Of a DNA stretch of 23,240 bases, positions 9,212 through 19,296 are shown one piece after another (the stretch's first letter is position 1; each line of letters begins with the position of its first letter). The position numbers were made by a program, and so were the translations under genes. The notes under the pieces are model-generated. The model made no database searches, had not been told where the DNA came from, and saw only the letters and a program-made list of their open reading frames with translations. This stretch comes from Rhizophagus sp. LPA8_4_AMF (taxonomy: Eukaryota; Glomeromycota; Glomeromycetes; Glomerales; Glomeraceae): NCBI GenBank assembly GCA_021464525.1, contig JADRCO010001041.1, positions 1 to 23,240 of the forward strand, read 5' to 3'.

Positions 9212-9906
9212 TTATTTGCGTATAACTTTAGCTGCTTCAAAAGCTTCCCGTTCAGCTTCTTCAAAAGCTACTCGTTCAACATATGGGAAGAGATATCTTA
9301 TATCCTATTAAGATTAAGATTAAAAAAAAAAAATTAGATTACGTTATTATAATTCCAACTTTTCACAAGATGTTTTTGTGAATTTAAAAAATTACAATAA
9401 ATTAATTTTTGATTAACATCTTAGTTTTTTAATTCATGAATATGACCTATCGTTAATTAAAAAATTAAAGACATACCTCTTCAGGTTTAGTCCACTTATC
9501 CCTAGGAAGAATTTCGTTTCGTGTGCTAAGCTGGTATGCATTACGAATGCGTAAAGTTCTTTGGTCATATTCATTTTGAGGGATGCGTTCCAATGCTGTT
9601 TGTACAGTTGTACTTTCCTCAGCTATAATATCATCATATCTCATACCTTTAATCAAAACAATTGTTTACATTGTTAATTATTGAAATGATTGTTAATTGT
9701 TGAAATAAATCTATAATATTATTGCTTTGAATAAAACTTTTTTTTTAAAAAAAAAATATATGTATAATATTATATTAATTCTCATATAATAACATACCAA
9801 GCTGTCTGTACCCTGCAATATTAGTATACCAATTAGCTACTGGTTTCAAAAAACCGTAAAGGAAACGACTATTTTTGACTGTATTATAAAGCGTTGGATA
9901 ACTCAT
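9212..9906 (-). CDS. QCR7: Cytochrome bc1 complex subunit 7 (complex III)
   Basis: Subunit 7 (UQCRB, 14 kDa) of mitochondrial ubiquinol-cytochrome c reductase, a matrix-side structural subunit that contacts cytochrome b. Exons: 9906-9798, 9646-9477, 9304-9212; introns begin GTATGT. The joined product is 123 residues, against about 127 in yeast. Family landmarks are PVANWYTNIAGYRQLG (exon 1), MRYDDIIAEES and TALERIP (exon 2), ILPRDKWTKPEE, and after the last intron DIRYLFPYVERV with a Glu/Ala-rich tail ending KVIRK. The Met at 9906 (MSYPTLYNTV) is chosen because family members start about here; an in-frame ATG 23 codons upstream would add an atypical extension. It is divergent from GET4 with 289 bp between starts. 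A complete decayed copy and a 3' fragment lie to the left. Confidence 0.92.
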
Positions 9907-9972
9907 AATTATAATATTTGGATAAGTTTGCTTTTCTTTAGAGGATAATCTTTTAAAGATTTTGATTATTTG

Positions 9973-10030
9973 CACGTGATCATTATCAAAATATGAGTTA
10001 TATTCAAAAAAAAATAATTGTGATCATGTG
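9973..10030. promoter_or_regulatory. CACGTGATCA inverted pair in the QCR7/GET4 promoter
   Basis: CACGTGATCA at 9973-9982 faces TGATCATGTG at 10021-10030, an inverted repeat with one mismatch, centred in the 289-bp divergent promoter. The first arm contains an E-box CACGTG. The decayed duplicate keeps the same site as GCGCGTGATCA near 6183-6193. In yeast, the CACGTG factor Cbf1 is known to act at another complex III gene (QCR8). A role here is inference. Confidence 0.45.
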
Positions 10031-10195
10031 AATTTCGTTTTAAAAGTAACGTATGAGTAGTGATCCGCGTTAATAATTGATATTGTCATTTCACATGCAA
10101 TCAAGTGATTTGTGAATTGTGACAATTGAAAATACGTTAAAAAAAGACTAGGTGTAGAAAATACTTTAACATATCAAAATATTGAAATTCGAAAA

Positions 10196-11709
10196 ATGTC
10201 AAGCGCGAAAGGTACAGATAAAGTTCTCGACAAACTTCAAGTTTCCGTTGAGGAAGGAAATTATTATGAAGCCCACCAAATGTATCGTACTGTCTGTAGA
10301 CGGTAAGTTTTTGATGCATAATAACTAAAGAATATAATCGTTTTACTACTTTTTGTTCATTTTATTTCTTTATTACTCTAAAATTAAGGTACATCAAACA
10401 AAAGAAGTATAAGAGTGCCATTGATCTTTTATATTCCGGTGCAGAAACCTTGCTTAAGCATAAACAAACTGGTAGTGGTATTGATTTATCGTTGTACTTG
10501 GTTGACGCGTACAATGAAGAACAAATGCCAGTTACGGAAGAATCGAGAGGTATTTTAAGCTTTAATATATTTATTTTTCAATGAACTCTAGTTTTCTCGG
10601 ATTGAATCGTTTTACCGCGTATTTTATTTATTATATTTAGACTCTTATTTTATTTTATAAAGCTCGGATAATACAGTTACTGGAACTTTTCCCGCACAAT
10701 GAACCTGGTCGAAAAAGATTTATTGACGTGGCAATCAGGTGAACACGAATTATCCCTTTATAGATATGCTTTTTTTTCCAACATCTAATATTTGACAAAA
10801 TATAATTCAGTTGGTCAGTAAAATTTGGTGAAAATCCTGCCGGAGATCCGGAATTGCATCATTTTGTTGGTGAATTATTTTGGAAAGGTATCATCATTTT
10901 ATTTGATCTATTTCCCAATATGTAAATAATATAAATAATATTAAAAGTTTTCATTTTCAATAGATAAAATGTATCATGAAGCTGAACCACATTTCCTTGC
11001 TGGTAATGCGGAAAGTAGTAAATCGTATGGGAAAATGTTGGCCGAATGGTCAGGAAAAGATCATCCATCCAAGAGAGGGGCTTATATAACCCGTGCAGTG
11101 TTACAGTATGTTATTATGGAGAAATGTATTTTACAAAGTTGAGATATTTAAACTGAAATTATTTAAACTGAAAATTATTTATTATAGATATTTGTGTCTT
11201 AGAAGCATTCGTGAAGCAAAAACTTCATTCGATACTTTTATCGCGGAAATGGATCCTAGTATAAAATCAGGGACTGCACCATATCAACCAACATTAACCG
11301 GGGATAAAATTGAAGTGGCAATTTACACTTTACCTTTATTAAACTTTTTGCAATTATTGATATTAACTGTTCAAAGAGATGCCGCAGATCTCTTTACCGA
11401 CCTAAGAAACAAGTATAAAAATGAATTATCAATTGAACCTTCTTTCGATGATGTAAGTATCTTTCAAATTTATATTGTGTTTTTTTTAAAAAAAAAGACA
11501 AACTCTCTAATATATATATATCTTAAATTTTATCATTTATTTAGTTGTTAAATAAAATTGGAGAAATATTCTTCAATTTAAGAACACAACGACCACAACA
11601 ATTCAATTTGATCCAAGATCTAATGAATTCTTTATTTACTCCACAAAGTACTGGATCATCATCTGGTGGATCTAATTCTAGAATTAATTCTCAAAATGAA
11701 TTAGATTAA
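10196..11709 (+). CDS. GET4: GET pathway protein Get4 (TRC35), 330 aa
   Basis: Get4 works with Get5 in the cytosol to hand tail-anchored membrane proteins from Sgt2 to the ATPase Get3 for insertion into the ER. Seven exons were traced with consistent phase: 10196-10302, 10389-10549, 10663-10738, 10811-10887, 10964-11105, 11188-11452, 11545-11709. The product of 330 residues compares with 312 in yeast and 327 in human. It starts [14 protein letters not shown], followed by an all-helical repeat body with [79 protein letters not shown], and a Ser/Gly-rich tail. The [12 protein letters not shown] and YHEAEPHFL stretches are family hallmarks. It shares a promoter with QCR7 and ends 479 bp from the convergent carrier gene. 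A decayed copy lies at 7873-8765. Confidence 0.92.
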
Positions 11710-12188
11710 TATTTTTAATTAAAAATATTACTATTTATAAAATTTTTTCACGTTTTTAAAGCTACATTATATGTATGTATGTATGAGTGTTCCCTTTTTT
11801 GTTAATAAATAATGAACATGTTAGAGCTAAATATTAATGTATGGTAGAAAAAGAACTTATTTATAATTATTCCTTTTGTAAAATCAATTATTATAATTTA
11901 TTAATTTTTTTTTTTTTAAAATAAAAATTTTTTATTATTTTGTTACCGATTTAATATCATGATAACCAATAAAATAAATTTTATTAATTTAACCGTCCGA
12001 TATGAAAAAAAATTTTTTTTTTATTTTTTTCCGCCATTTCCTATACAAGCAGATAACACCCACCAAAATGTCTATCCCCTCCAATAATTTACCTTTTTTT
12101 TTATTTCAACCATTTTCAAGAAATAAATAAAAATAATAAAAAAAATATATATATATTTAACAAAATAAAATGACAATAAATCTCTCCT
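11710..12188. other. Convergent 3' intergenic region
   Basis: Lies between the stop codons of GET4 and the carrier gene. It contains a short (ATGT)n tract near 11768-11785, AATAAA-type polyadenylation-like words (for example near 11803 and 12122 on the plus strand), and A/T runs. No gene is seen. Confidence 0.5.
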
Positions 12189-13740
12189 TCAACTACCTTT
12201 AGCATTTAACCTCCTAACTAATATCTCATAAGTTAAAATTGTTAAAGCACTTGCAGGTACAGTTCTCAATAAATTTGTTGACATTCCATTATAAAAAGCT
12301 AACCAACCTTCTTCATGCCTTATTACGTTTACAGCATGGAATACTCCAAGATATTTAAATGGTTTACGCGTTTGATTTTGTAAACGTGTACGAACTACTT
12401 CATGTGGATATGTTGCTACTGATGCAGCCATTTTTGAAATTGATGATGCGAATAAAATCGAAAGATTGGATAAATGATCTTTATCAGGTTGTTCTAAAAA
12501 AGAATATTCATTTCTCATCAATGTCAATAGATATTAAAATTCTTAGATGATGATTCAATAAATTAAACTTACTCAGCCAAACCTTCAATTTTTCATATAA
12601 AGGAAATTGTACAGCAACGTGACTTACACCCATTAATGAAGGACCAAGACCTTTATAAAATCCCCTAAATCCTTCAGTTGAATATATTGTTTTAAAAGCG
12701 TCAAATGTATTCTTGTACATGTATGATGTTCTTTCATTTTGCGTCTATATATAATTATTTCAAAGATTAATTTATAAATAATCGATCAGATTATGAACTT
12801 TTTTTTTTTTTTGAAAAATGAACACAAAATAAAATCGGAAATCAAACTCGAAAAAAAGGAATTATGGGTGGACTGTTTCATTATCTTAATTATTAACAAA
12901 TACCATGAACCGTGTTTTTATCACCCATAATGGATTAGTGACTATAGTACTCGTGGCACCTGCGCCCATGGCCGCGAATATATGCACAACCCATTGGTGA
13001 TTTCCGGTTCGTCCTATCACAAATTGGGTTCAAAGATCGGGATAATAATGTTGTCTTATAAGTTCTTGCTTAGAAAAAAAAAAAAGAGAGTTTCCCAAAA
13101 AATAATAATAAAATTTATATTATAAAATAAAAAATCGCGTACATTATATAATTCAGTACATCTAATTATAATTTCCACCTTTCAACAATTTAATTCCACC
13201 ATATTAAATCATTTTATTAAATAATTGACGCGATTAACCTCTTTATTTGTTAAATTATATACATTTTTCACTTATTATTTTCTCTCTCAATAAATTTCCT
13301 AAATTTAAAGTATTTAAATACTTAAAATAATATCTTGCGAATATTACCTTCATGAGCTCCTAATGCTGCTTTGAAATAATCATATGCGCTGAAATAAATA
13401 GCCCAAGTTGGAAGATATCCATATAATGTAGGTCCAAGTCCCCGATATAACCCACGAATTCCTTCTTCTGCCCATATACGCTTTAAAGTTCCTAGATAAA
13501 AATTGACAAACTAATTATTTTTATAATAAAATAAAAAAATAACTTAAAATTTATACCTCCTGTACCCTTATATAAGGGTATACTATGATCAAATTTGCCT
13601 TGGTTTTGTAACCTAGTTTTTACTACGTCTAAAGGACACGTTACAATAGAGCTGACACAGCCTGCAACAGCTCCAGCAATGGAATGCTTAATTTTGTCGG
13701 TTTCGTTAGGGAGGATTCCAAATTTTTTGTTAGTGTTCAT
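12189..13740 (-). CDS. Mitochondrial carrier, NAD+ transporter type (304 aa)
   Basis: A member of the SLC25 family in the mitochondrial inner membrane, closest in my reading to yeast Ndt1/Yia6 (NAD+) and related pyrimidine-nucleotide carriers. Exons: 13740-13557, 13491-13348, 13013-12904, 12744-12573, 12493-12189. The 304-residue product has the three carrier repeats with signatures PLDVVKTR (36-43), PLWVIKTR (137-144) and YPHEVVRTR (232-240). Distinctive stretches are [15 protein letters not shown] in repeat 1, [20 protein letters not shown] in repeat 2 and [17 protein letters not shown] in repeat 3. W139 in the second signature and the YPHE(V/I) form of the third are typical of the NAD/pyrimidine/folate branch. 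There is no N-terminal presequence, as usual for carriers. A pyrimidine-nucleotide substrate cannot be excluded from sequence alone. Confidence 0.88.
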
Positions 13741-14594
13741 GTATGCGAGTATGTTTGAAAAGTATGTTCATCCTCATATTTTATTTACTGATTTTATTTT
13801 TTGATGGGAAAATTTTTACCTTTTAAACAAATAATGTTATGCATAAAAAACTTAATCTACAAATCTACCAATCATATTGCTTACCTAATATCGGCTGATA
13901 TTAGGATCATCATACGCCATTCGTAACTTTCGTAATTAATAAAATTCGAAGAGATTTAGCTCTTTAGATATTTTTTTATACATAAGATCAACGTTATAAT
14001 AATAAACTTGTAAACTTTTGTCGTCTATGACTATTAACAATTATGATGTTTTTATACAATCACAATATTAATTCTTGTGACATTATGAAATTTTTTTTAG
14101 GCAAGAAAGCGGAAAATAATTAAAGTTGTGGGTTAAACCAATTTTTCGGATGTCTACTTTTATATAAAAATTTTTTAAGATAAAAATCATTTATTTGTTT
14201 TATAAGTGTGATCTTTGCGTGATGTAATTTATAATTGTTTATTTATTTAATACCTTTAATGCAAAAAAAAACATTTATACTTGTTTAAAAAATACCTGCG
14301 AACATTGATTATTTATTTACTCATAGAGTCATAGATATTCTTACCGTATTACTTCACAATTATACTTCACAATTATACTGTACAACTATTAAAAAAGATC
14401 TTAATTATGTCATTCATCGATAAAAATGTATCATTTGCACGTTGAGTTAATTAATGCACCGTCACAATTATAGCAAGTTCAATTTAGTTGATGCTTGTAT
14501 AATTACTCCAGATTTTTTTTTCATAATTATTTGGGTTTTTTTTTCGTATTTTCTATAATTAGATAAAAAATATTTTTAAAAAAATATATAAGAC
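13741..14594. other. Divergent intergenic region between carrier and lipase
   Basis: 854 bp of A/T-rich DNA that must hold both promoters. Visible structures are the 22-bp dyad at 13884-13905 (listed separately) and a 13-bp direct repeat, ACTTCACAATTAT twice at about 14351-14376. No open frame of note. Confidence 0.5.
13884..13905. promoter_or_regulatory. 22-bp perfect dyad upstream of the carrier gene
   Basis: CCTAATATC (13884-13892), spacer GGCT, GATATTAGG (13897-13905). The arms are exact reverse complements. It lies about 145 bp upstream of the carrier start. Symmetry of this length suggests a site for a dimeric DNA-binding protein; no specific factor is recognised. Confidence 0.4.
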
Positions 14595-16606
14595 ATGAAA
14601 GTTCCCATCATAAGTCGACTCAACTTACGAGATTACCAGGCTTTGGTAATTGGATTATTTTTCCTGTTCCTTGAACGTTCAGTTCGTTTAATTACATATT
14701 GTTTTCCTAATTTCATTTTAGAATATCTTAGGAGTTTAAGTCAAAAGTAAGTCTGATTTATTCTTTTTTTTTATATTGTATAATTATTAATGAACAGAAG
14801 ATGTAATTTTCCTTTTTAATTAGGATATACTCGATGAAACATGAAGATACTCGAACGGATCCTGCTAAATCCATTCAATATTCAACTACCTTTCGTGAAA
14901 TGGTTGAGTACTGGTATTTATCTTAATTATTTAATAAATCGATCGATACTTCTTTTAGTGAAAATTAAAATCGATATTTTAAATAAATCAATAGGGGATA
15001 TAATATGGAAGAACATATCGTAAAGACTCGAGATAATTATCTCCTCGGAATTCATCGTATACCAACCGGAAAACTTTCTTATGATGATGATAAATCAGCG
15101 GAATCACATATAAAATCTGTATTCAATAATTGTGGTATTCCACTTTCGACTATTCGAACGGAATACCCACATTCATCAACAAAAGAAGCAAAAGTGAAAA
15201 AACCAGTAGTATTATTATATCATGGACTTATGATGTGTAGTGAGATATGGATGTGTAACATGGAAGAGGAAAGGCAATTGCCTTTCTTGTTGGCTAATGC
15301 AGGGTATGTACCCTTTTTTTAAAAAATTTTTTAATATCTTTTAGTAATGAATTTTTTTGACTAAATGATTTTTTTTTTTATTAAGTTATGATGTTTGGTT
15401 CGGAAATGCTCGTGGTAATAAGTATTCCATGAAACACACAAGATATAAACCAAATGAAAGTCGATTCTGGGAATATTCTATGGATGAATTTGCTCTTTTT
15501 GATTTACCAGATACAATTGATGTAAATATTTTAAAAAAGTTTTCTTTATTATATTAAATTATTAATTATTACTATTATTACTATTTATGATCGTTCGTAG
15601 TATATTCTTGAGGCAACTGGTGTACCATCACTTACATATATTGGATTTTCACAAGGAACTGCACAATCTTTTGCGGCTCTTTCAATAAACCCATCATTAA
15701 ACAATAAGGTTAATCTCTTTATTGCATTGGCCCCTGCCACTAGTCCAGTAGGTAAAGTAAACTAAAATCAATATCTTGAAATATTTATACATTGCCTTAC
15801 TAGAAAAAATTTTTTTTATTATTTAGGGTTGCAAAATCCTATTGTTGATGCTTTTATTAAAGCTTCACCTAACATTGTGTATCTCTTCTTTGGACGTAAA
15901 GCATTTTTAACAATGACAATGTTTTGGCAAAAAGTTTTATCTCCACCAATTTACACTGAACTTCTTGATAGATGTATGAAATTCTTATTTGGTTGGAATG
16001 GAAAGAATATGACCAAGGATCAAAAATCTGTATCATATTCCCATTTATACAGTTTTACGAGTGTAAAAAGTTTAGTAGTAAGTAAAATAATTAATTTATT
16101 AATTTAAAATCTTAATTTTAAATTAAATTTTTTTTTTCTTTTTTTTTTCTTGTATTTTTAGCACTGGTTTCAAATTATTAGAGCAAAAAAATTTCAAATG
16201 TATGATGAATTACCACCATATTCATCTTCTACAGCAATGGGATATTATTGTCATGAATTTCCTACTAGACAAATTAAAACACCTATTGGAGTATTTTATG
16301 GTGGAAGTGATAGTTTAGTGGATATTAAAGTTCTTTTGAAACAATTACCCAAACCCGTATTTACAAAAGAAATTCATCCTTATGAACATTTAGGTAAGTA
16401 ATTTGAAAATATTTAAGAAATAGATGATTGAAATTTATTTTTTATTTTTTAATTATTTTATTGTAGATTTCCTTTGGGCATCAGATGTACATAAGACAGT
16501 TTTTCCTGAATTATTTGGTCTATTGAGCAAATATAATGTACGTCATAGAATTGATGATGAAATTAATAACGATTACCAACATATTAATGAGAAAGAACTT
16601 AATTAA
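14595..16606 (+). CDS. Steryl-ester / acylglycerol lipase, Tgl1-type alpha/beta hydrolase (486 aa)
   Basis: An acid-lipase-family hydrolase resembling yeast Tgl1/Yeh1, which cleave steryl esters at lipid droplets or membranes. Exons: 14595-14746, 14824-14913, 14995-15303, 15386-15521, 15601-15751, 15827-16077, 16162-16393, 16467-16606. All phases agree. Residues about 13-40 are hydrophobic (ALVIGLFFLFLERSVRLITY), consistent with membrane or droplet anchoring. The AB-hydrolase-associated lipase region includes WGYNMEEHIVKTRDNYLLGI (81-100). Catalytic features are LLYHG (oxyanion, 154-158), GYDVWFGNARG (184-194, a family hallmark), nucleophile Ser246 in GFSQG, Asp413 in GGSDSLVD, and His439 in YEHLDF. 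The start at 14595 gives the hydrophobic anchor; no better upstream ATG is seen. Substrate choice between steryl esters and acylglycerols cannot be decided here. Confidence 0.9.
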
Positions 16607-16904
16607 TTTAATTTATGTGAAATTATACTTTTCAGTGAAATTAAAGGAATTGATAGCAATAGAACATTATAGATTTAAATGAATGAAATGTAGTAATTAT
16701 TAGATATTTTATTTTAGTAATAATCTTGATATCCTTTTAGTTATGAAATAACGTCTGCAATGGATTCTAAATTCCTTTGAAAATTTTAAAAAGTATATTA
16801 TGAAAAAAACTTTTTTCTAATTAAATTAAAACATTAAAAATAATTTTTTTAATATAAATAATAAGCAAGTATGTTTTTTTTACGGTACAACCTAATAAAA
16901 AATT
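16607..16904. other. Short convergent 3' region
   Basis: 298 bp between the stop codons of the lipase and mL46 genes. A/T-rich 3' untranslated sequence of both; nothing else seen. Confidence 0.5.
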
Positions 16905-17987
16905 CTAAACTTCGGAAAGCATATCCATAACGGCATTATAATATCTACTAGATACGAAATCCTTCATTTCTTGTTTTGTAACCCAAGCGAAGTCTACAAT
17001 TTCTTTTTGATCTACATGTACTTGTCCCGCAAATATATGAGCTTTCATGAAAAATACCTAGCAAAAAAACTTTTATTATTACTTTTTTTTTCCATTATTA
17101 TATATTAGGAAATTAAGATATGCAGTAAATCATACCATGGATCCTTTAATCTCTTCGTCGTCGTCTCTAACAAAATCTTTTGGATATGGATATTTATAAC
17201 AACCAATTGGTCTATTACCTACAAACCAAACGTCCATTTTATTACCACATTCCTCTTCAAGTTCTCTAGCAGCAGCCTATTAAACATATAAACATATATT
17301 TAAATTTCTATGCATTTATTTTAAATTTAACAAACTCACTATGAATCTCACCCGAACTAAACTTTCTCTGTTGTTTACACCACCTTGAGGAAATTGCCAT
17401 GCATGTTCATCTCTTGGTTTTTTTACTATGAGATATAAAGTTCTATGTAATGCTCTATTTAAAGATTTCAAATTATTATCTAAATCATCTTGAGTTATTC
17501 TACTAGCAATTTTAATTTCTTCCTCTTCAATATCATCAAAACTTTTATTAACTTCTTCATTATTATCAACAATATCAGATTTATTTTTTAAACTATAATT
17601 AAATTCACTAAAAACTGATAAAGCATTCTTTTTATCTTGTTCTTTTCTTTTATTCCACCTCTTTTCTGCTATGCTACCTTTTTTAAAATAAAAATCTTGA
17701 GGAAAGGGTGGTGAATGAATTTGTTCTAACTTTTGTTGATATAAATAATATTCTTTTTCAAATGGGTGTAAATCTCGAAGAATTTGTGGTTGTCTTGTTA
17801 ATACTACACTACTAACAATTCTATATTTTTTAGTTATCATTTCTTTAATTTTTGGTTCAGGTGTAAGAGAAGAATATATCGAATAAGATTTTCTTCCTTT
17901 CTCTATTTTAATAAATAATTCATTAAATTTCACATGTTTAATAAAGTTCGTTTTATTAATTGAAGATATTAAGCGAGGTGGATTCAT
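16905..17987 (-). CDS. MRPL46: Mitochondrial ribosomal protein mL46, Nudix fold (309 aa)
   Basis: A component of the mitochondrial large ribosomal subunit (yeast Mrpl17, human MRPL46). Exons: 17987-17352, 17276-17136, 17057-16905, all phase 0. The first ~50 residues are basic with few acids (MNPPRLISSINKTNFIKHVK), as expected for a mitochondrial presequence. The L46 N-terminal domain follows (KYRIVSSVVLTRQPQILRDLHPFEKEYYLYQQ cut across about 54-85), then an acidic linker (about 140-165), then the Nudix domain from about 185 to the end (HAWQFPQGG, GNRPIGCYKYPYP, MVFFMKAHIFAGQ, FAWVTKQEM). The Nudix box is nearly canonical: G202-x5-E208-x7-R216-E-L-x-E-E-x-G223, whereas in human MRPL46 it is degenerate. 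It is divergent from the mL57-like gene with 360 bp between starts. A genuine Nudix hydrolase is a less likely alternative, given the L46 N-terminal domain. Confidence 0.85.
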
Positions 17988-18012
17988 TTGTGTTAAGGTA
18001 TTTTATTTTTCG

Positions 18013-18065
18013 AAAATTTTCTTACCGATAAGATATTCTTGCTGATATGCTGATAAGAAAATTTT
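18013..18065. promoter_or_regulatory. Inverted repeat with two GATAAG sites between mL46 and mL57
   Basis: AAAATTTTCTTA (18013-18024) and TAAGAAAATTTT (18054-18065) are exact inverted repeats 29 bp apart. GATAAG occurs at 18027-18032 and again at 18052-18057, overlapping the second arm. The whole lies 26-78 bp upstream of the mL46 start, inside the shared divergent promoter. GATA-factor binding is inference. Confidence 0.4.
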
Positions 18066-18347
18066 TTTAGATGCTAAGCCACTCCCGATTTCTACGTCAT
18101 CATAACGTGATATGTAAAAAGTTTCTAAGGTTTTGATTTAAATACTGTAGATTGTATAATAATAGAGGTAAACTTTGTTTTTAACGTGATGGTTAAGATC
18201 TTGACATTTTATCGAGATGAATTTCATTCGCAATCATATAAATTTATTTGATTTACTGTACAACAATCATATTTATTTGTTTACGATAATCTATTTCAAA
18301 TTTTTTTTTCTTTAATCCGCTATAAAAAAAAAAATTTTTAATACGAA

Positions 18348-19296
18348 ATGTTATCAAAAACATTTTATTCAAGAATTATTTTAAAACATTCATTAACAGA
18401 TTTTGGTAATAACTTTTTTTTTTCTTTCCTCTACATAATTATATATATAAGATTTCTTGATAATTAATATATATATTATATACTTCCCTTTCTTTTCCTC
18501 TTATTTAAATCTTCTGAATTAGCAAGACAGTTACATGCAAAACAAATAGTACGAAATATTACTAAACCTGCTACGATTAAAACAACTCACGTTAAAGATA
18601 AACATCATGATTTTTGTCAGAAATATGATTTAATATTTTCTGATTCAAATTTGATACATCAAGTTTGTACACATAAATCATTCAAATTGAATGCACCTAC
18701 AAATGAACGATTAGATTTTCTCGGTAAAAAAAAATTGTCTTTTTTTAATAGCTTTTTATTTTCAATCATTAATATGTGAATTTTGTGCCTTCTCTTTAAG
18801 GTAAAAAGGTTATTCAACTTTATGCAGCAGAACATTTTATAGATAAAGTTCCACCGGAAAGATTGAAAGATCAGCTTAAGTTATACACAATTGATTTGGA
18901 CAAACTTGGGAAGATTGGAATAAATTTAGGATTAAATGAATTATTACACTGGACTCCGGTAGTGTAATTACAAATCTTGAAAATTATTTTACCACCCTTT
19001 TAGATATATTAACCTAATTCATCCTTTAATTTTAGATAAATGAAACAGCAGTGATTAAAGCAAGAGAGGAAGGGCAAGAAATGCGACCTTCAGGGGAAGT
19101 AAGTGTTGCTGGAAAAGCATTGAGAGCACTTGTCGGTGCAATATATCATGATAAGGTACGAATAAACTTATGTTATTGTTCACATTATAATACCAAAATG
19201 TTTCTTATTTTATATACCTTATATTTAAAGGGTGCTTTTGCTGCAAAAAATTTTATTTATAAATATATTTTACCGGCTGAAAAAACTGACATTTAA
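18348..19296 (+). CDS. Mitochondrial ribosomal protein, RNase III-like fold, mL57 type (200 aa)
   Basis: An RNase III-domain protein most like fungal mL57 (yeast Mrpl15), a structural partner of mL44 in the mitochondrial large subunit. Exons: 18348-18405, 18523-18723, 18801-18958, 19036-19155, 19231-19296. The N-terminus is basic and hydroxylated (MLSKTFYSRIILKHSL), typical of mitochondrial import. The domain shows THKSFKLNAPTNERLDFLGKK (cut across 69-89) and VAGKALRALVGAIYHDKG (163-180). Catalytic acids of true RNase III are lost: the FLGD aspartate is Lys88, and the later D and E of the DxxEALIG helix are Lys166 and Arg169. No double-stranded-RNA-binding domain follows, which argues against mL44 and against an active RNase III. 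The mL57 assignment rests on length and domain content. Confidence 0.75.

Noticed and set aside
9907-9975. Upstream extension of QCR7 to an ATG at 9975
   Set aside because: It would add 23 residues not seen in the family. The Met at 9906 matches usual length and start.
18348-19296. Assignment as mL44/MRPL3 or an active RNase III
   Set aside because: There is no double-stranded-RNA-binding domain, the product is only 200 residues and the catalytic acids are lost; mL57 fits better.
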